Part shown: piece by piece, positions 17,855 through 27,120 of the stretch | How positions within the stretch are numbered: the stretch's first letter is position 1 | How the letters are laid out: every line of letters starts with the position of its first letter | Source: JANQJA01 sp040880285 | GTDB lineage: Bacteria > Pseudomonadota > Gammaproteobacteria > Pseudomonadales > Azotimanducaceae | DNA length: 64,000 bases | Assembly (NCBI GenBank): GCA_040880285.1 | Contig: JBBDIT010000050.1 | Span: 1-64,000 of the forward strand | Reading direction: 5' to 3' | Made by a program: the position numbers and the translations under genes | Notes under the pieces: model-generated | Told to the model about the DNA's origin: nothing | Databases searched by the model: none | The model's input: the letters and a program-made list of their open reading frames with translations, nothing else

Positions 17855-18948
17855 TGGGCGTCTATATCGTCAAGCGGCTCGCGCTAATACTGCCGACACT
17901 GCTCGGTATTATGATCATCAACTTCCTGATCGTGCAAACCGCGCCGGGCGGGCCCGTCGAACAGATCGTGGCTGAACTGACCGGTGAAGATACCGATGCC
18001 ACTGCGAGGATCACCGGAGGTGGTGGTGGGGACCTCGGCACCGCATCCAATACCGGAGAATCCAGTGGTTATGAGGGTACCAGGGGTCTGGATCCGGATT
18101 TTATCAAAGAGCTTGAGCAGCAGTTCGGGTTTGACCGGCCCATGCACGAGCGCTTCTTCAAAATGATGTGGAATTATATTCGGCTCGATTTTGGCCATTC
18201 CTATTATCAGGATAAAGCGGTAGTCGATCTTGTGATTGAGCGCATGCCGGTTTCCATCTCATTGGGCTTCTGGACCCTGATGATTACCTACGGTATTTCT
18301 ATTCCGCTCGGAATTTCCAAGGCGGTTCGCGACGGTGCGCCTTTTGATATCTGGACCAGTGGCGCTATCTTTGTTGCCTATGCGATACCCGCGTTCCTGT
18401 TTGCGATCCTTTTGATCGTCCTTTTCGCTGGTGGTAATTACTGGGACTTTTTCCCGCTTCGGGGATTGACCTCGGAGCACTTCGACCAGCTGAGTGCCTG
18501 GGGTAAGGTCAAAGATTATGTCTGGCACATCACACTGCCGGTGCTAGCCATGACCATTCATGGATTTGCTACCCTGACTTTGCTCACCAAAAACCTGTTC
18601 CTTGAAGAGATCAATAAGCAATTTGTATTGACAGCAAGGGCCAAGGGCCTAACGGAGCGCCGCGTGCTGTATGGCCATGTGTTCCGAAATTCCATGCTGA
18701 TTGTGGTGGCACAATTGCCAGGCGCCCTCGTAAATGTGTTGTTTACCGGCGCGCTCCTGATTGAAATTATCTTCAGTCTGAACGGGCTCGGATTACTGGG
18801 GTTTGAGGCGGCAATCAATCGTGATTACCCGGTGTTGTTTGGCACGCTGTTTTTCTACACCGTAGTGGGACTGGTGATGCATTTGATTGGTGACCTTACT
18901 TACGTGCTGGTTGACCCCAGGATCGACTTCGAAACGAGGGAGGTCTGA
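17854..18948 (+). CDS. yejB: Peptide ABC transporter permease
   Basis: Inner-membrane permease of the OppB/YejB type, 364 residues, which is the length of E. coli YejB. It begins VGVYIVKRLALILPTLLGI, carries the YejB-specific glycine-rich periplasmic insertion ahead of GLDPDFIKELEQQFGFD, and has the permease EAA loop around LTARAKGLTERRVLYGHVFR. The GTG at 17854 overlaps the yejA stop by one base (TAGTG); longer in-frame starts inside yejA are not needed. The stop overlaps the ATG of yejE (TGATG). Confidence 0.93.
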   Translation: MGVYIVKRLALILPTLLGIMIINFLIVQTAPGGPVEQIVAELTGEDTDATARITGGGGGDLGTASNTGESSGYEGTRGLDPDFIKELEQQFGFDRPMHERFFKMMWNYIRLDFGHSYYQDKAVVDLVIERMPVSISLGFWTLMITYGISIPLGISKAVRDGAPFDIWTSGAIFVAYAIPAFLFAILLIVLFAGGNYWDFFPLRGLTSEHFDQLSAWGKVKDYVWHITLPVLAMTIHGFATLTLLTKNLFLEEINKQFVLTARAKGLTERRVLYGHVFRNSMLIVVAQLPGALVNVLFTGALLIEIIFSLNGLGLLGFEAAINRDYPVLFGTLFFYTVVGLVMHLIGDLTYVLVDPRIDFETREV

Positions 18949-20057
18949 TGTCGGCCATTGGTTTAACCGATGCCCGGTTGGAACCGCCCCTTGCTGCCGG
19001 GGAAACCGAGCGTCCACAGTCGCTCAACCAGCGGCGCTGGCGTAACTTTAAAGCCAACCGAAGGGCATGGTATTCGGCATGGATATTTTCTGTACTATTT
19101 GTTCTGAGCCTGGGTGCCGAGTTTATTGCCAACGATAAACCCATCCTGCTGTATCTTGAGGGTGAGCTATATTTTCCGGTGCTGGTCATGTATCCGGAAA
19201 CGACCTTTGCCGACGAGTCAACGCCGAAATCAGAATTATTTGAAACCGAAGCTGTGTACCGTGATCCCTTCCTGCAGGATCTCTTTGCGTCCCGTGGTGG
19301 CTGGATGCTGTGGCCACCGATCAGGTACGAAAACAATACCATCGATTGGTTCCTGGATGAACCCGCGCCAGCACCACCGTCGCGTAATCACTGGTTGGGC
19401 ACAGACGACCTGGCGCGGGATGTCTTTGCCCGGGTAATCTATGGCTTTCGACTGTCGATCCTGTTTGGCCTCGGCCTGACTATATGCAGTACGATTATTG
19501 GTGTGACCGCCGGCGCAATCCAGGGGTTTTTCGGTGGCTGGCTTGACCTGATTATGCAGCGGCTGATTGAAATGTGGGCCGGAATGCCAATCCTGTTTCT
19601 TCTCATCATTCTAGCCAGCATGGTGGAGCCTTCTCCGGGTTGGCTGTTTAGTTTATTACTTCTGTTCAGCTGGATGATTCTGGTGGGTGTTGTGCGCGCC
19701 GAATTTTTGCGGGCCAGAAACTTTGAATATGTTCGTGCGGCGAGGGCGCTTGGCGTTGGCAACGCCACAATCATGTACAAACATGTGTTACCCAACGCCA
19801 TGGTGGCGGCACTCACGATGGTGCCGTTCATTCTCACCAACTCGGTCGTATTACTGACCTCACTCGACTTTATCGGTTTTGGATTGCCGCCTGATGCACC
19901 ATCGCTCGGGCGACTGATTAAACAAGGTGTTTCGAATTTACAAGCACCATGGCTCGGGTTCACAGCTTTCTTTTCAATAGGGATTATGCTTACCTTACTG
20001 ATCTTTATAGGTGAAGGTATCAGGGATGCGTTTGATCCGAGAAAGACGGTTGTCTAG
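18948..20057 (+). CDS. yejE: Peptide ABC transporter permease
   Basis: Inner-membrane permease of the OppC/YejE type, 369 residues. It shows the family N-terminus SLNQRRWRNFKANRRAWYSAWIF, a large periplasmic domain (about residues 60-130) ending in NHWLGTDDLARDVFARVIYG, and the EAA loop YVRAARALGVGNATIMYKH. It is about 25-30 residues longer than E. coli YejE because of its N-terminus. Translation is probably coupled to yejB through the TGATG overlap; yejF follows after 3 nt. Confidence 0.93.
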   Translation: MSAIGLTDARLEPPLAAGETERPQSLNQRRWRNFKANRRAWYSAWIFSVLFVLSLGAEFIANDKPILLYLEGELYFPVLVMYPETTFADESTPKSELFETEAVYRDPFLQDLFASRGGWMLWPPIRYENNTIDWFLDEPAPAPPSRNHWLGTDDLARDVFARVIYGFRLSILFGLGLTICSTIIGVTAGAIQGFFGGWLDLIMQRLIEMWAGMPILFLLIILASMVEPSPGWLFSLLLLFSWMILVGVVRAEFLRARNFEYVRAARALGVGNATIMYKHVLPNAMVAALTMVPFILTNSVVLLTSLDFIGFGLPPDAPSLGRLIKQGVSNLQAPWLGFTAFFSIGIMLTLLIFIGEGIRDAFDPRKTVV

Positions 20058-20060
20058 TCA

Positions 20061-21719
20061 ATGAGTGAGTCAGCCGTAGTGAGTAAGTCTGATATCGATC
20101 CTCAGCGCCTGGTACTTGAGATCAACGACCTCAGTGTGTCCTTCCGTGGCGTCGAAACGGTCAAGAATGTGTCGTTTAAAATTCGACAGGGTGAGACAGT
20201 GGCGCTGGTAGGTGAGTCTGGTTCCGGCAAGTCAGTCACGGCCTTGTCAGTGTTGCAACTACTCCCATATCCGCTGGCGAGCCACCCGTCGGGTTCGGTG
20301 ACCGTCAATGATGTCGAGATGGTTGGGGCGGATGACGAAATCTTGCGAAGTATTCGGGGACGCCGGGTCTCTATGATATTCCAGGAACCGATGACCTCGC
20401 TAAATCCGCTACACCGGATTGAGAAACAGATCGGCGAGATATTGCTGATTCACCGTGGCATCAAGCTGAAGGACTCGCGTCCAAGGATCCTCGAACTACT
20501 GAGATTGGTCGGGCTGCAAAATCCGGAACTGAAAATGCGCGCTTTTCCTCATGAGCTTTCAGGTGGCCAACGCCAGCGAGTGATGATTGCTATGGCGCTG
20601 GCCAATGAACCTGACCTCCTGATTGCTGACGAACCATCGACTGCACTCGATGTGACGATACAGGCACAAATACTGGAACTCCTCCAGGATTTGCAGGCAC
20701 GGCTGGGGATGGCGATGTTACTGATCACCCATGACCTTGGCGTCGTTCGAAAAATGGCAGACCATGTCTGCGTGATGACCCAGGGCGAGATTGTCGAATC
20801 GGGTAGTTGCGAGGATATATTCGACAGACCGCAGCATGCATACACCCGCCATCTGCTGGCGGCTGAGCCGAAAGGCAATCCAATACCACTGGACGATTCC
20901 AGTGAGGTTTTGATCGAATGCAAAAATGTGGGTGTCAAGTTTGCGCTCGGTAAAGGATTTTTCTTCGTGCGTGACTATTTCACCGCGGTCAGTGAGGTTT
21001 CACTGCGGGTGGGCAAGGGCCAGACGTTGGGCATCGTCGGTGAGTCAGGTTCTGGCAAAACCACGCTCGGGCTGGCCATCATGCGGCTGACACGATCACA
21101 AGGGGACATCGTACTGGAGGGGACTAACCTGCAAGGGCTCTCATCATCGCAATTGCGTCCGTTTCGACGTCACATGCAGATTGTATTCCAGGATCCGTTT
21201 GGTAGTCTGTCGCCACGATTGTCGGTTCACCAGATCATCGAAGAAGGCCTTCTGGTACACGAACCGGGCATGGATGAGCAAGCACGTCGTCAGTCGGTAG
21301 CAGACGTGCTCGCGGAAGTTGGACTCGATCCTTCGGCCCAGGATCGCTACCCTCATGAATTTTCCGGCGGCCAACGACAACGAATTGCCATTGCCAGGGC
21401 GCTGATCCTAAAACCAAAATTGCTGGTGCTCGATGAGCCGACTTCAGCGTTGGATATGTCCGTGCAAGCGCAGATTGTTGACCTTCTGCGTGACCTGCAA
21501 CGCCGACATGGGTTGACTTATCTTTTTATCAGCCATGATCTTAAGGTCGTGCGTGCACTGAGTAATCATGTGATCGTGATGAAAGACGGCGTTGTGGTTG
21601 AATCCGGCACAGGGGATGAAATATTTGACAATCCGAAGACGGATTACACCAGGGCATTGATTGCCGCGGCATTCGAGTTGTCAGTAGCAAGCAATAACAT
21701 CAGCCAGGCGCCGGGTTGA
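20061..21719 (+). CDS. yejF: Peptide ABC transporter, fused double ATP-binding protein
   Basis: 552 residues carrying two ABC ATPase domains in one chain, as in E. coli YejF. Each half has a Walker A GESGSGK(S/T), a signature (LSGGQRQRV; FSGGQRQRI), a Walker B ending in DEP, and an H-loop (LLITHDLG; LFISHDLK). It powers import by YejB/YejE. The last 39 nt overlap the 3' end of the convergent luciferase-like gene, so the C-terminal tail (after AALIAAAFE) is encoded on DNA shared with the opposite strand. Confidence 0.93.
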   Translation: MSESAVVSKSDIDPQRLVLEINDLSVSFRGVETVKNVSFKIRQGETVALVGESGSGKSVTALSVLQLLPYPLASHPSGSVTVNDVEMVGADDEILRSIRGRRVSMIFQEPMTSLNPLHRIEKQIGEILLIHRGIKLKDSRPRILELLRLVGLQNPELKMRAFPHELSGGQRQRVMIAMALANEPDLLIADEPSTALDVTIQAQILELLQDLQARLGMAMLLITHDLGVVRKMADHVCVMTQGEIVESGSCEDIFDRPQHAYTRHLLAAEPKGNPIPLDDSSEVLIECKNVGVKFALGKGFFFVRDYFTAVSEVSLRVGKGQTLGIVGESGSGKTTLGLAIMRLTRSQGDIVLEGTNLQGLSSSQLRPFRRHMQIVFQDPFGSLSPRLSVHQIIEEGLLVHEPGMDEQARRQSVADVLAEVGLDPSAQDRYPHEFSGGQRQRIAIARALILKPKLLVLDEPTSALDMSVQAQIVDLLRDLQRRHGLTYLFISHDLKVVRALSNHVIVMKDGVVVESGTGDEIFDNPKTDYTRALIAAAFELSVASNNISQAPG

Positions 21720-22586
21720 TTCGACTGCTTTGTCTGGATCACGGTGCAGGTTCCTGACAATGATATCGGTAAATCCCAGGTCCCCCAATGCGTTGAACTG
21801 TTCGGCTACACCCAGGGCGTCTCCGATGATTAGCGCTCCAGGGTCAAATCCCCGATAACCCTTTGCATGAATGGTGGCTTTCACGGACTCAGCCTCGGCT
21901 GCGTCAGTCGCTACATAAATGTCTCGCCTGATGGCGATGGTTGAAGGTGCGGCCATTCCGTGCTTATCGAGGGCAGCCGTATAGATCGCCATCGCCTCGT
22001 TGGCCTGCTCGAGTGTCATGCCCGGATCAGCCAGCCAGGCGTCTCCCATTTTTGCGGCACGTTCGATCGCAACCGGTGCCGACGCGCCAATCCAGACGGA
22101 TATGGGTTCCGGTGGCAATGGTGAGATAGTGGCATCTTTAAACCGGAAGCGACCATCGAGGCTTACAGTCTCGCCACGCCAGAGTGCGCGCATCGCCGTC
22201 AAGGATTGTTCAAATGCAGAAGGCCGGTACCTGATATCAGCTCCCATGGCATTGAATTGGGATTCATCCCGTCCCAGTCCACATTGCATGATGAATCTAC
22301 CTTTGGCAATACAAGCGAGCGTTGCGATTTGTTCGGCGGCGAGTACAGGATTCCATAACGGTAGCAGGAATAGTGCGCCGGCGTCGCGATGATCCCATTC
22401 CGCCAACAGTCGTCCCATCATCGGTGTGTTCTGGTAATAGGGTGAAGGCACGACATGATGATCGCCGACGAACAGTGAATCTAGTCCGGCTTCCGCTGCC
22501 GCTCGTGCGCGGTCAATCATCTGATTTACGCCATCGCGTACATCGCTGACTTGATAGGCGCTGGTAATCGAAATTCCGATTTTCAT
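21681..22586 (-). CDS. LLM class flavin-dependent oxidoreductase (luciferase-like)
   Basis: A 301-residue TIM-barrel protein of the bacterial luciferase-like family, using FMNH2 or F420-type cofactors. It starts MKIGISITSAYQ; GLDSLFVGDHHVVPSP carries the His commonly near the flavin. Further marks are KGRFIMQCGLGRDESQFNAMG, PISVWIGASAPVAIERAAKMGD and a C-terminal FTDIIVRNLH strand. The substrate is unknown. The frame overlaps the 3' end of yejF by 39 nt on the opposite strand. The 152-nt region to the divergent Hsp70-like gene should hold promoters for both, but I see no convincing pair of boxes. A second, only distantly similar LLM protein lies at 31681-32919. Confidence 0.85.
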   Translation of the reverse strand: MKIGISITSAYQVSDVRDGVNQMIDRARAAAEAGLDSLFVGDHHVVPSPYYQNTPMMGRLLAEWDHRDAGALFLLPLWNPVLAAEQIATLACIAKGRFIMQCGLGRDESQFNAMGADIRYRPSAFEQSLTAMRALWRGETVSLDGRFRFKDATISPLPPEPISVWIGASAPVAIERAAKMGDAWLADPGMTLEQANEAMAIYTAALDKHGMAAPSTIAIRRDIYVATDAAEAESVKATIHAKGYRGFDPGALIIGDALGVAEQFNALGDLGFTDIIVRNLHRDPDKAVESTRRLADVIACY

Positions 22587-22738
22587 TTCAGGGGAAAGGT
22601 GAACTTGTTGTTGTCGATATCGTTATGCGACTTTGAGTCTATCATAAAAAAGCGTTTGGATTGGTTTTCGAAATATGCGTTAATTGCCAACTGTCCTGAT
22701 TGCAACCGGTTCTAAAAAGCTTTGAAAATCCGTAACTT

Positions 22739-24157
22739 ATGATTGGTATAGGTATAGATTTTGGCACTTCAAATTCGGCCGCGGCCTGGTACGATGGTAA
22801 GCGCGCCCACCTTGTAAAGCTTGAGCAGGACGAGGCGATCATGCCGACTGCAGTGCATCTCGACCGTGAACTTCGGACCAGGGTGGGACAAGCGGCGGTG
22901 GCACAATACATCGAAGAAAATCGCGATCGTATCGTTGAGTTGACGCCAGAGATCATCGGCCAGAGCCAGATGTTGGTCAACGAACGCAATGTTGAAGACC
23001 CGACGTCAGAAGCAGAAATTTCGCAATCAGTAGTTTACGGCCAGGCGCACATAGACCGTGGCATGAAAGGCAGATTGTTCCGAGGTGTCAAACGGCTGCT
23101 CGGGAATGCAGCCGTCAAAAGGCTTCTGGTATTCAATCACGCCTTTCGCGTGGTTGCTCTCATCACGCCGGTGCTGTTGCACATACGTAAAGCAATTGAG
23201 GCCAGCGTCCCGGAGCCATTGGGTGACGTTCACGTTGGACATCCGGTACGGTTTGAAGGGCCTGATGAACAGAAAAATGACCTTGCCCTGGCGAGACTTG
23301 GAGAGGCATGCCACCATGCAGGGTTCAAAACCGTGTCATTTTATCCGGAACCCGTGGCAGCTACTTTGAGTTACCTTTATGACGAGGACGCTCCGGCTAA
23401 AGGTAAGGTGCTGGCGTTTGACTTCGGTGGCGGTACCCTGGACCTGAGTATCGTCGAATTTGATGGTCTTGAATTTGATGTCCTGTCGACTGCTGGTGCG
23501 CCCCTGGGCGGTGATCATATTGATCAGTTGATTTTCCGCGAGCTGCTGTTTCCGTTGCTCGGCAAGGGTGAGATCTGGTCGCGCATGAAAGACGGGCGCC
23601 TGATCGAGAACGAATTTCCGTTCGAAGAGTTTGAAGACAAGCTCCTGAACTGGGCAGTCACCTATATCCTGAATCAGAACCAGTACCGGTCCAAGTTGGC
23701 AGATTGCATTAAAAAAGGTGGCCCGGCTGCGGAGAAATTCGAACGCCTGGATGACCTGATCACCCACAATTACAGTTATCGTGTGTTCCAGGCAATCAAG
23801 GACGCCAAGGCTGAATTGTCTGACGTAGAAGAAACTGTCGTGGATATACCGGAACTCGATATTTCCGTACCTTTCACTCGAAAGGGATTTGAGAAAATCA
23901 TGCAGGGCATGCTGGGAGAAATCGACAAGATTATTGACCGGGTCCTGGAAGACGCCGGCTGCAATGGCGACGACATTGATATGGTGATCAGGACAGGAGG
24001 TTCTTCCCTGATTGCGGCGATTCGGCGTATGTTGGAGACCCGGTTCCCTGGCAAGGTAACAGAGCATGACCCTTTTACCAGTGTCGCTGCGGGGCTTGCC
24101 ATTGCAAGCTTTCATGGCTTTCAGTTTTCAATTACCCCAAAGTCACATTCGGCTTGA
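22739..24157 (+). CDS. Hsp70/YegD-like actin-fold ATPase
   Basis: A 472-residue protein with the Hsp70 ATPase fold but without a normal substrate-binding domain. Phosphate loop 1 is GIGIDFGTSNSAAAWYDG at the N-terminus, phosphate loop 2 is AFDFGGGTLDLSIVEF near residue 225, and the adenosine motif is MVIRTGGSSLIAAIRRML near residue 420. A family-like FYPEPVAATLSYLY precedes loop 2. This plan is that of YegD-type Hsp70 relatives, whose clients are unknown; it is cytoplasmic. The stop overlaps the start of the exported FG-GAP protein by 4 nt (TTGA), and that gene overlaps the symporter by 4 nt, so the three are probably translated as a unit. Confidence 0.85.
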   Translation: MIGIGIDFGTSNSAAAWYDGKRAHLVKLEQDEAIMPTAVHLDRELRTRVGQAAVAQYIEENRDRIVELTPEIIGQSQMLVNERNVEDPTSEAEISQSVVYGQAHIDRGMKGRLFRGVKRLLGNAAVKRLLVFNHAFRVVALITPVLLHIRKAIEASVPEPLGDVHVGHPVRFEGPDEQKNDLALARLGEACHHAGFKTVSFYPEPVAATLSYLYDEDAPAKGKVLAFDFGGGTLDLSIVEFDGLEFDVLSTAGAPLGGDHIDQLIFRELLFPLLGKGEIWSRMKDGRLIENEFPFEEFEDKLLNWAVTYILNQNQYRSKLADCIKKGGPAAEKFERLDDLITHNYSYRVFQAIKDAKAELSDVEETVVDIPELDISVPFTRKGFEKIMQGMLGEIDKIIDRVLEDAGCNGDDIDMVIRTGGSSLIAAIRRMLETRFPGKVTEHDPFTSVAAGLAIASFHGFQFSITPKSHSA

Positions 24158-25662
24158 GTGTTGTGCTCCGCATCCTCATTTTGATGCTGGCCTTGGGGCC
24201 AGCCTTTTATTCGACGGCAAGTGTCGACTTTGTGATTTCCACCATTGAGACTGGCAAGTCAGTCTCGCAGACAGTAGTCCACGGCTATTTCAGGCGCGAT
24301 GCTGACGCCGATCTTGTGATCGCTCGCATTGATGACGCCGGGCGACGCATGGTGTCGGTTCATGAGATGTCGGACAATCTGGTGTTCAAGGCAGAGCCGA
24401 TTGCTGAGTTTGAATTGCCAGAGAATGTAATCGGTCTCGATGTGGGAAGACTCGGCGCGCGCGATATTCTCGTCTTCTTCACACCTGATCATGTCACTCA
24501 TTACGATCCATTCCGTGACGCGTTCAAGCCCCTCGTCAGTTTTCAGTCCATCTACAACAATGTGGTCAAAGATCAAATCCCGGTACTCGATTTGTTTCGT
24601 GATATCAACGGGGATGGCCTCGATGATCTTGCTATCCCCGGATTCGATGGCATTACGATTTTTATACAGCAACAGGAAGGAGCGTTCTCCGGGCCGGTTA
24701 CGGTCCATGCACCGCCTGTAATGGAGATGACTTATAACGACTATCCCTGGTACCAGATGCGTGCCATGTTCGAAACGGACATGACCGGGAATGGCAAGAA
24801 TGACCTGGTGTTCTGGCTTGACAATCAGTTTGCTATCTATCGGCAATTGGACAGTGGAATGTTCAGCGATGACGTAATCACCCAGGAGTCAAATGTACCG
24901 TTTGAATATGATGGCGTCGGCGGCGTTTCCTTCAGAATGGGAGAAGAGGACCAGTCGAAATTGACTGCGCGTGTGCTGTATCAGCTAAAGGATCTGGACG
25001 GTGACGGGATTACCGATCTCGTTACCCTGACCTTAAATAGCAAGGGTGTCTTTAACAAACAAACGACCTACGAATTTCACAAGGGACGCAGGCGCGCTGA
25101 TGGTGTTTTGGTATTCTCGGAAGCACCGGTTTCAAGGATTGAATCGAAGGGAGTCCAGTTCGAAATGGAAGAGCATGACCTCGACGACGATGGACAGGTG
25201 GACATCGTTGTCTCGTCGGTACAGATCGGTATTGGCAAGATAATCGCTGCGCTGATCACCGGCTCCATCAATATAGATCTCGACTTTTACAAGATGACCA
25301 AAGGCGTCTATCCAGATAGCCCAAATGCAACGAGAACGATCACATCTACCTTCAATCTGTCTTCGGGTGAGGTGTTTTTCCCGTTTGTACTGATTGCTGA
25401 TGTCAATGGTGATTCTTATGCAGATCTGCTGGTCCAGGATGGTGTGGATACCATTAGAATCTATGAGGGTGAGGAGGGGCCAGGGCTCTTCAGTCGCCGC
25501 GTCGTCAAGATTAAAGCGAAGTTACCCAATGATGCGGACCTGGTGACACTGGCCGACCTCAACGGCGACGGACGACAGGATGTTATTATGCGACTGGAGA
25601 AGAAGAACGAAGAAAACTCGGTTGCCGTATTAATGTCAGTGTCCACCCGAGAAGTTCAATGA
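24154..25662 (+). CDS. Exported FG-GAP/VCBS-repeat protein
   Basis: A 502-residue protein with an N-terminal hydrophobic signal (ILILMLALGPAFYSTASVD) followed by repeated FG-GAP-type blades. Calcium-binding-like loops recur: DINGDGLDDLAIPG, DLDGDGITDLVTL, DLDDDGQVDIVV, DVNGDSYADLLV, DLNGDGRQDVIM. This pattern folds as a beta-propeller like that of integrin alpha chains, usually periplasmic or surface-exposed. The start is either TTG at 24154, overlapping the previous stop, or GTG at 24163; neither has a clear ribosome site, consistent with translational coupling. It sits between a cytoplasmic Hsp70-like ATPase and a sodium symporter, and its function is not known. Confidence 0.8.
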   Translation: MSVVLRILILMLALGPAFYSTASVDFVISTIETGKSVSQTVVHGYFRRDADADLVIARIDDAGRRMVSVHEMSDNLVFKAEPIAEFELPENVIGLDVGRLGARDILVFFTPDHVTHYDPFRDAFKPLVSFQSIYNNVVKDQIPVLDLFRDINGDGLDDLAIPGFDGITIFIQQQEGAFSGPVTVHAPPVMEMTYNDYPWYQMRAMFETDMTGNGKNDLVFWLDNQFAIYRQLDSGMFSDDVITQESNVPFEYDGVGGVSFRMGEEDQSKLTARVLYQLKDLDGDGITDLVTLTLNSKGVFNKQTTYEFHKGRRRADGVLVFSEAPVSRIESKGVQFEMEEHDLDDDGQVDIVVSSVQIGIGKIIAALITGSINIDLDFYKMTKGVYPDSPNATRTITSTFNLSSGEVFFPFVLIADVNGDSYADLLVQDGVDTIRIYEGEEGPGLFSRRVVKIKAKLPNDADLVTLADLNGDGRQDVIMRLEKKNEENSVAVLMSVSTREVQ

Positions 25663-27116
25663 ACATCGCGACCGTTACGATTGTCAGTTATCTCGTCATT
25701 GTGACGGTGATCGGGATGATGATCGCCAATCGAAAACAGGATTCCGCTGATTGGGCGACGGGTGGTTCTGCCATGGGTATCTGGATGATTGCTGCCGGTA
25801 TTGCCGGCACGCGGATTGGCGGAGTCGGGACCTACGGTGTTGCCGGTGACGTTATGATGAGCGGTGTCTGGAATATGTGGTACGGCGTCAATACGTTTCT
25901 CGCACTTGCACTTGTCGGCCTCTTTTTTGCCATTCCCTATCGCAGGCTCAGATTGACAACGGTCAGCCAATTATTTATCGAACGCTACGGCTCGAGTCGC
26001 AGTAGCGTACTCACAAGTCTGTGTGTGCAGACAGAGTATCTCATTATTAACATTATCGAGCCCTATGTAATCGGATTGATTATCTACAATGTGACCGGCA
26101 TTCCCCTGGTTGCAAGCATCTTCATCGGCGCTTTTGTCATCATTTCGTATACGGCGATGTCGGGTTTAAGGGGCACGGCGCTCACTAATATTATTCACTG
26201 TTTTGTAGTGATATTCGGTTTGGCGGCTGTTGGCTTTGTGGTTGCCGAGCAGATGGGTGGCTTCTCGGCGGTGGTGGAACGTGCTGACATTGCACTCAAG
26301 GCGGCTGATGTTGATCCGGCTAGCTGGTGGAGTTTCGTCGGTATGGGCTGGTTACCCGTGATCGCCATGTTCTTCTCTGCGACCATCCACACGCCAGCTG
26401 CATCGGTGTATGTAAATTACTCGACTGCCGCCAGGAGCGAGAGCCTGCTGATCCCGGCATTCCTGCTAGCCGGTGTGATTGCTGCCTTGATGCCATTTTT
26501 GTCGGGTATCATCGGCATTGAAGCAGTCGCTCGTTATGGTGTCGATACTTCGATTCGAAGCTACGCCAGTATTACCCAGGTTGCGACCGACGCGGGTCCG
26601 ATTCTGGGAGGGGTTGCCCTTGCGGCAATTCTGGCCGCACTGATATCTTCAGGTGGGCCGATCTTGTTGGCGAGTGCAACCTTGTTCGTTAACGACTGGC
26701 TGCCTGGTGCACGAAAATTCTCCAACAACACGCGCTTGCGCGCGTATCGTTTGACAGCAGTAATCTATGGTTTGATTGCAGCGAGCATTGCTGCTGTCGT
26801 AAACATAACATCGATCCTTGAACTGCTACTGCTGGGCTTTGCGATGGTAGTACCACCGGCGGTGGCAATTGCGTTCATACTCTATTGGCGAAAGACCACC
26901 GAGCAGGGAGCTTTTTGGGGAATTGCCAGCGGATACGCCACCGGTCTTGTGGCCTGGGGAATCAACGAGCTTTCAGGCGGTGGGCCCGATCCCTCTTACT
27001 GGACGACCCTAATACCACTCTTTGTCGTGCCGGTGGTCTCATGGATGACGCAACCAGTCGAGGGTGAAGATGCGCTGGCGGCGCCTTTCTACGCGCGGTT
27101 ATCTTCCAGGGCGTAG
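25659..27116 (+). CDS. Sodium:solute symporter family protein
   Basis: A 485-residue polytopic inner-membrane protein of the SSS family. It has the typical N-terminal helix pair, with TGGSAMGIWMIAAGIAGTRIGG as the unwound helix 1 region, RLRLTTVSQLFIERYG, and a long series of helices. Related proteins import sugars, amino acids, pantothenate, acetate or proline with Na+; nothing here identifies the solute. The ATG at 25659 overlaps the stop of the FG-GAP gene (ATGA). The gene ends 4 nt from the convergent arylsulfotransferase-like gene. Confidence 0.85.
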   Translation: MNIATVTIVSYLVIVTVIGMMIANRKQDSADWATGGSAMGIWMIAAGIAGTRIGGVGTYGVAGDVMMSGVWNMWYGVNTFLALALVGLFFAIPYRRLRLTTVSQLFIERYGSSRSSVLTSLCVQTEYLIINIIEPYVIGLIIYNVTGIPLVASIFIGAFVIISYTAMSGLRGTALTNIIHCFVVIFGLAAVGFVVAEQMGGFSAVVERADIALKAADVDPASWWSFVGMGWLPVIAMFFSATIHTPAASVYVNYSTAARSESLLIPAFLLAGVIAALMPFLSGIIGIEAVARYGVDTSIRSYASITQVATDAGPILGGVALAAILAALISSGGPILLASATLFVNDWLPGARKFSNNTRLRAYRLTAVIYGLIAASIAAVVNITSILELLLLGFAMVVPPAVAIAFILYWRKTTEQGAFWGIASGYATGLVAWGINELSGGGPDPSYWTTLIPLFVVPVVSWMTQPVEGEDALAAPFYARLSSRA

Positions 27117-27120
27117 CTGG

